Shown here one piece after another: positions 4,823 through 5,414 of a stretch of 5,414 nt of DNA. How positions within the stretch are numbered: the stretch's first letter is position 1; every line of letters starts with the position of its first letter. The stretch spans positions 1-5,414 of the forward strand of contig JAEZNV010000122.1 of NCBI GenBank assembly GCA_023441725.1, read 5' to 3'. The notes beneath the pieces are model-generated. The model made no database searches. It was not told the DNA's origin and saw nothing but the letters and a program-made list of their open reading frames with translations. The stretch comes from Actinomycetes bacterium. Its GTDB lineage: Bacteria > Actinomycetota > Coriobacteriia > Coriobacteriales > Coriobacteriaceae. The position numbers and the translations under genes are program-made.

Positions 4823-5414
4823 ATGGAACAATTCCCACAATCGAGCCTACGCGGCCCGCGCCGCGCGCCCGATAACCAGGCGCCGCACGAACGCCCGCGC
4901 GCCGACCGCCGCACCGGCGAGCCACGACGCGGCCCGGTCCCGCATCGAACGCCCACCAACAAGGACGCCCGCACCAACAGCGCCGCAAAAGAACAGGCAC
5001 CCGCTCGCCCCAAGTCCCGCTACATTCCTGCGCTCGACGGTCTGCGTACGCTCGCCGTCGTCGCGGTGGTGCTCTACCACCTCAACCTCACGTGGGCTCA
5101 GGGCGGCCTGCTCGGCGTCACGATCTTCTTTGTGCTTTCGGGCTATCTGATCACGCGCCTGCTGCTCAACGAAGTCGCTAAGACCGGCCGCATCGATCTT
5201 AAGAGCTTCTGGATTCGCCGCATCCGTCGCCTGGTCCCCGCCGTGGTAACGGTAGTGTTCGTGACCTGCGCGCTGTGCACCATCTTTAACCACGTGATGC
5301 TCACCAAGATGCGCCCCGACATCCTGCCGTCGCTGCTGTTCTTCAACAACTGGTGGCAGATTGCCCAAAACGTCTCGTACTTCAATGCTCTGGGCGACCC
5401 CTCGCCGCTCACGC
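4823..5414 (+). CDS. Membrane acyltransferase family 3 (OafA/OatA-like), 5' part only
   Basis: The reading frame is open from the ATG at 4823 to the window edge: 197 codons, no stop. Residues 1-65 are a hydrophilic Arg/Pro-rich tail, probably cytoplasmic and disordered. Family motifs then begin: RYIPALDGLRTLAVV (66-80), YH with the likely catalytic His86, GGLLGVTIFFVLSGYLIT (94-111) and FWIRRIRRLVPA (129-140). Hydrophobic membrane segments lie around 75-88, 97-113 and 139-155, followed by LLFFNNWWQI. Such proteins move acyl groups across the membrane onto cell-envelope glycans (O-antigen, peptidoglycan or exopolysaccharide); the target here is unknown. A C-terminal SGNH domain, common in OatA-type members, would lie outside the window. 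An in-frame TGA at 4814 precludes a start further upstream. The Shine-Dalgarno is weak (GGATGA). The gene is divergent from the ribokinase operon and functionally unrelated to it as far as can be seen. Confidence 0.92.
   Translation, partial: MEQFPQSSLRGPRRAPDNQAPHERPRADRRTGEPRRGPVPHRTPTNKDARTNSAAKEQAPARPKSRYIPALDGLRTLAVVAVVLYHLNLTWAQGGLLGVTIFFVLSGYLITRLLLNEVAKTGRIDLKSFWIRRIRRLVPAVVTVVFVTCALCTIFNHVMLTKMRPDILPSLLFFNNWWQIAQNVSYFNALGDPSPLT

Noticed and set aside
4847..5368. Minus-strand open frame (173 codons) opposite the acyltransferase
   Set aside because: The plus-strand frame has clear acyltransferase-3 motifs and stays open to the window edge; the minus-strand frame is its shadow.

Overview
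The window looks like part of a GC-rich Gram-positive genome. A PTS enzyme II controlled by a BglG/LicT-type antiterminator in such a background suggests a Coriobacteriia-like gut actinobacterium such as Collinsella. That placement is an inference from composition and gene content, not from a marker gene. By eye the sugar-PTS part (about 54-2560) is less GC-rich than the ribokinase, nucleoside hydrolase and acyltransferase part.

Layout. On the minus strand, read right to left, two transcription units follow each other. The first is ribokinase (4636-3641) followed 4 nt later by a nucleoside hydrolase (3636-2662). Its likely promoter at 4700-4728 is overlapped by a perfect 18-bp palindrome. The second starts at a TATAAT box (2559-2564). 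Its leader carries two RAT-like antiterminator sites and an intrinsic terminator. These are followed by a LicT/BglG-type antiterminator gene (2412-1573), a third RAT-like site lying across that gene's stop codon, and a PTS EIIBC gene (1502-54). On the plus strand, a membrane acyltransferase gene starts at 4823 and runs off the right edge. Bases 1-53 lie downstream of the EIIBC stop and hold nothing I can call.

How the genes work together. The hydrolase would release ribose and a free base from nucleosides, and the ribokinase would phosphorylate the ribose to ribose 5-phosphate: a two-gene nucleoside-sugar salvage unit. The EIIBC would import and phosphorylate a sugar, most likely a beta-glucoside. 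The antiterminator would sense PTS activity through its PRD domains and let transcription pass the leader terminator when substrate is present. The overall plan, with RAT sites before and after the antiterminator gene, resembles the E. coli bgl operon.

The most interesting signal is in the RNA. The third RAT has no terminator behind it. Instead, the CC at its 3' end begins a 7-nt segment perfectly complementary to the segment containing the Shine-Dalgarno of the EIIBC gene. This suggests a RAT-linked translational switch, which remains a hypothesis.
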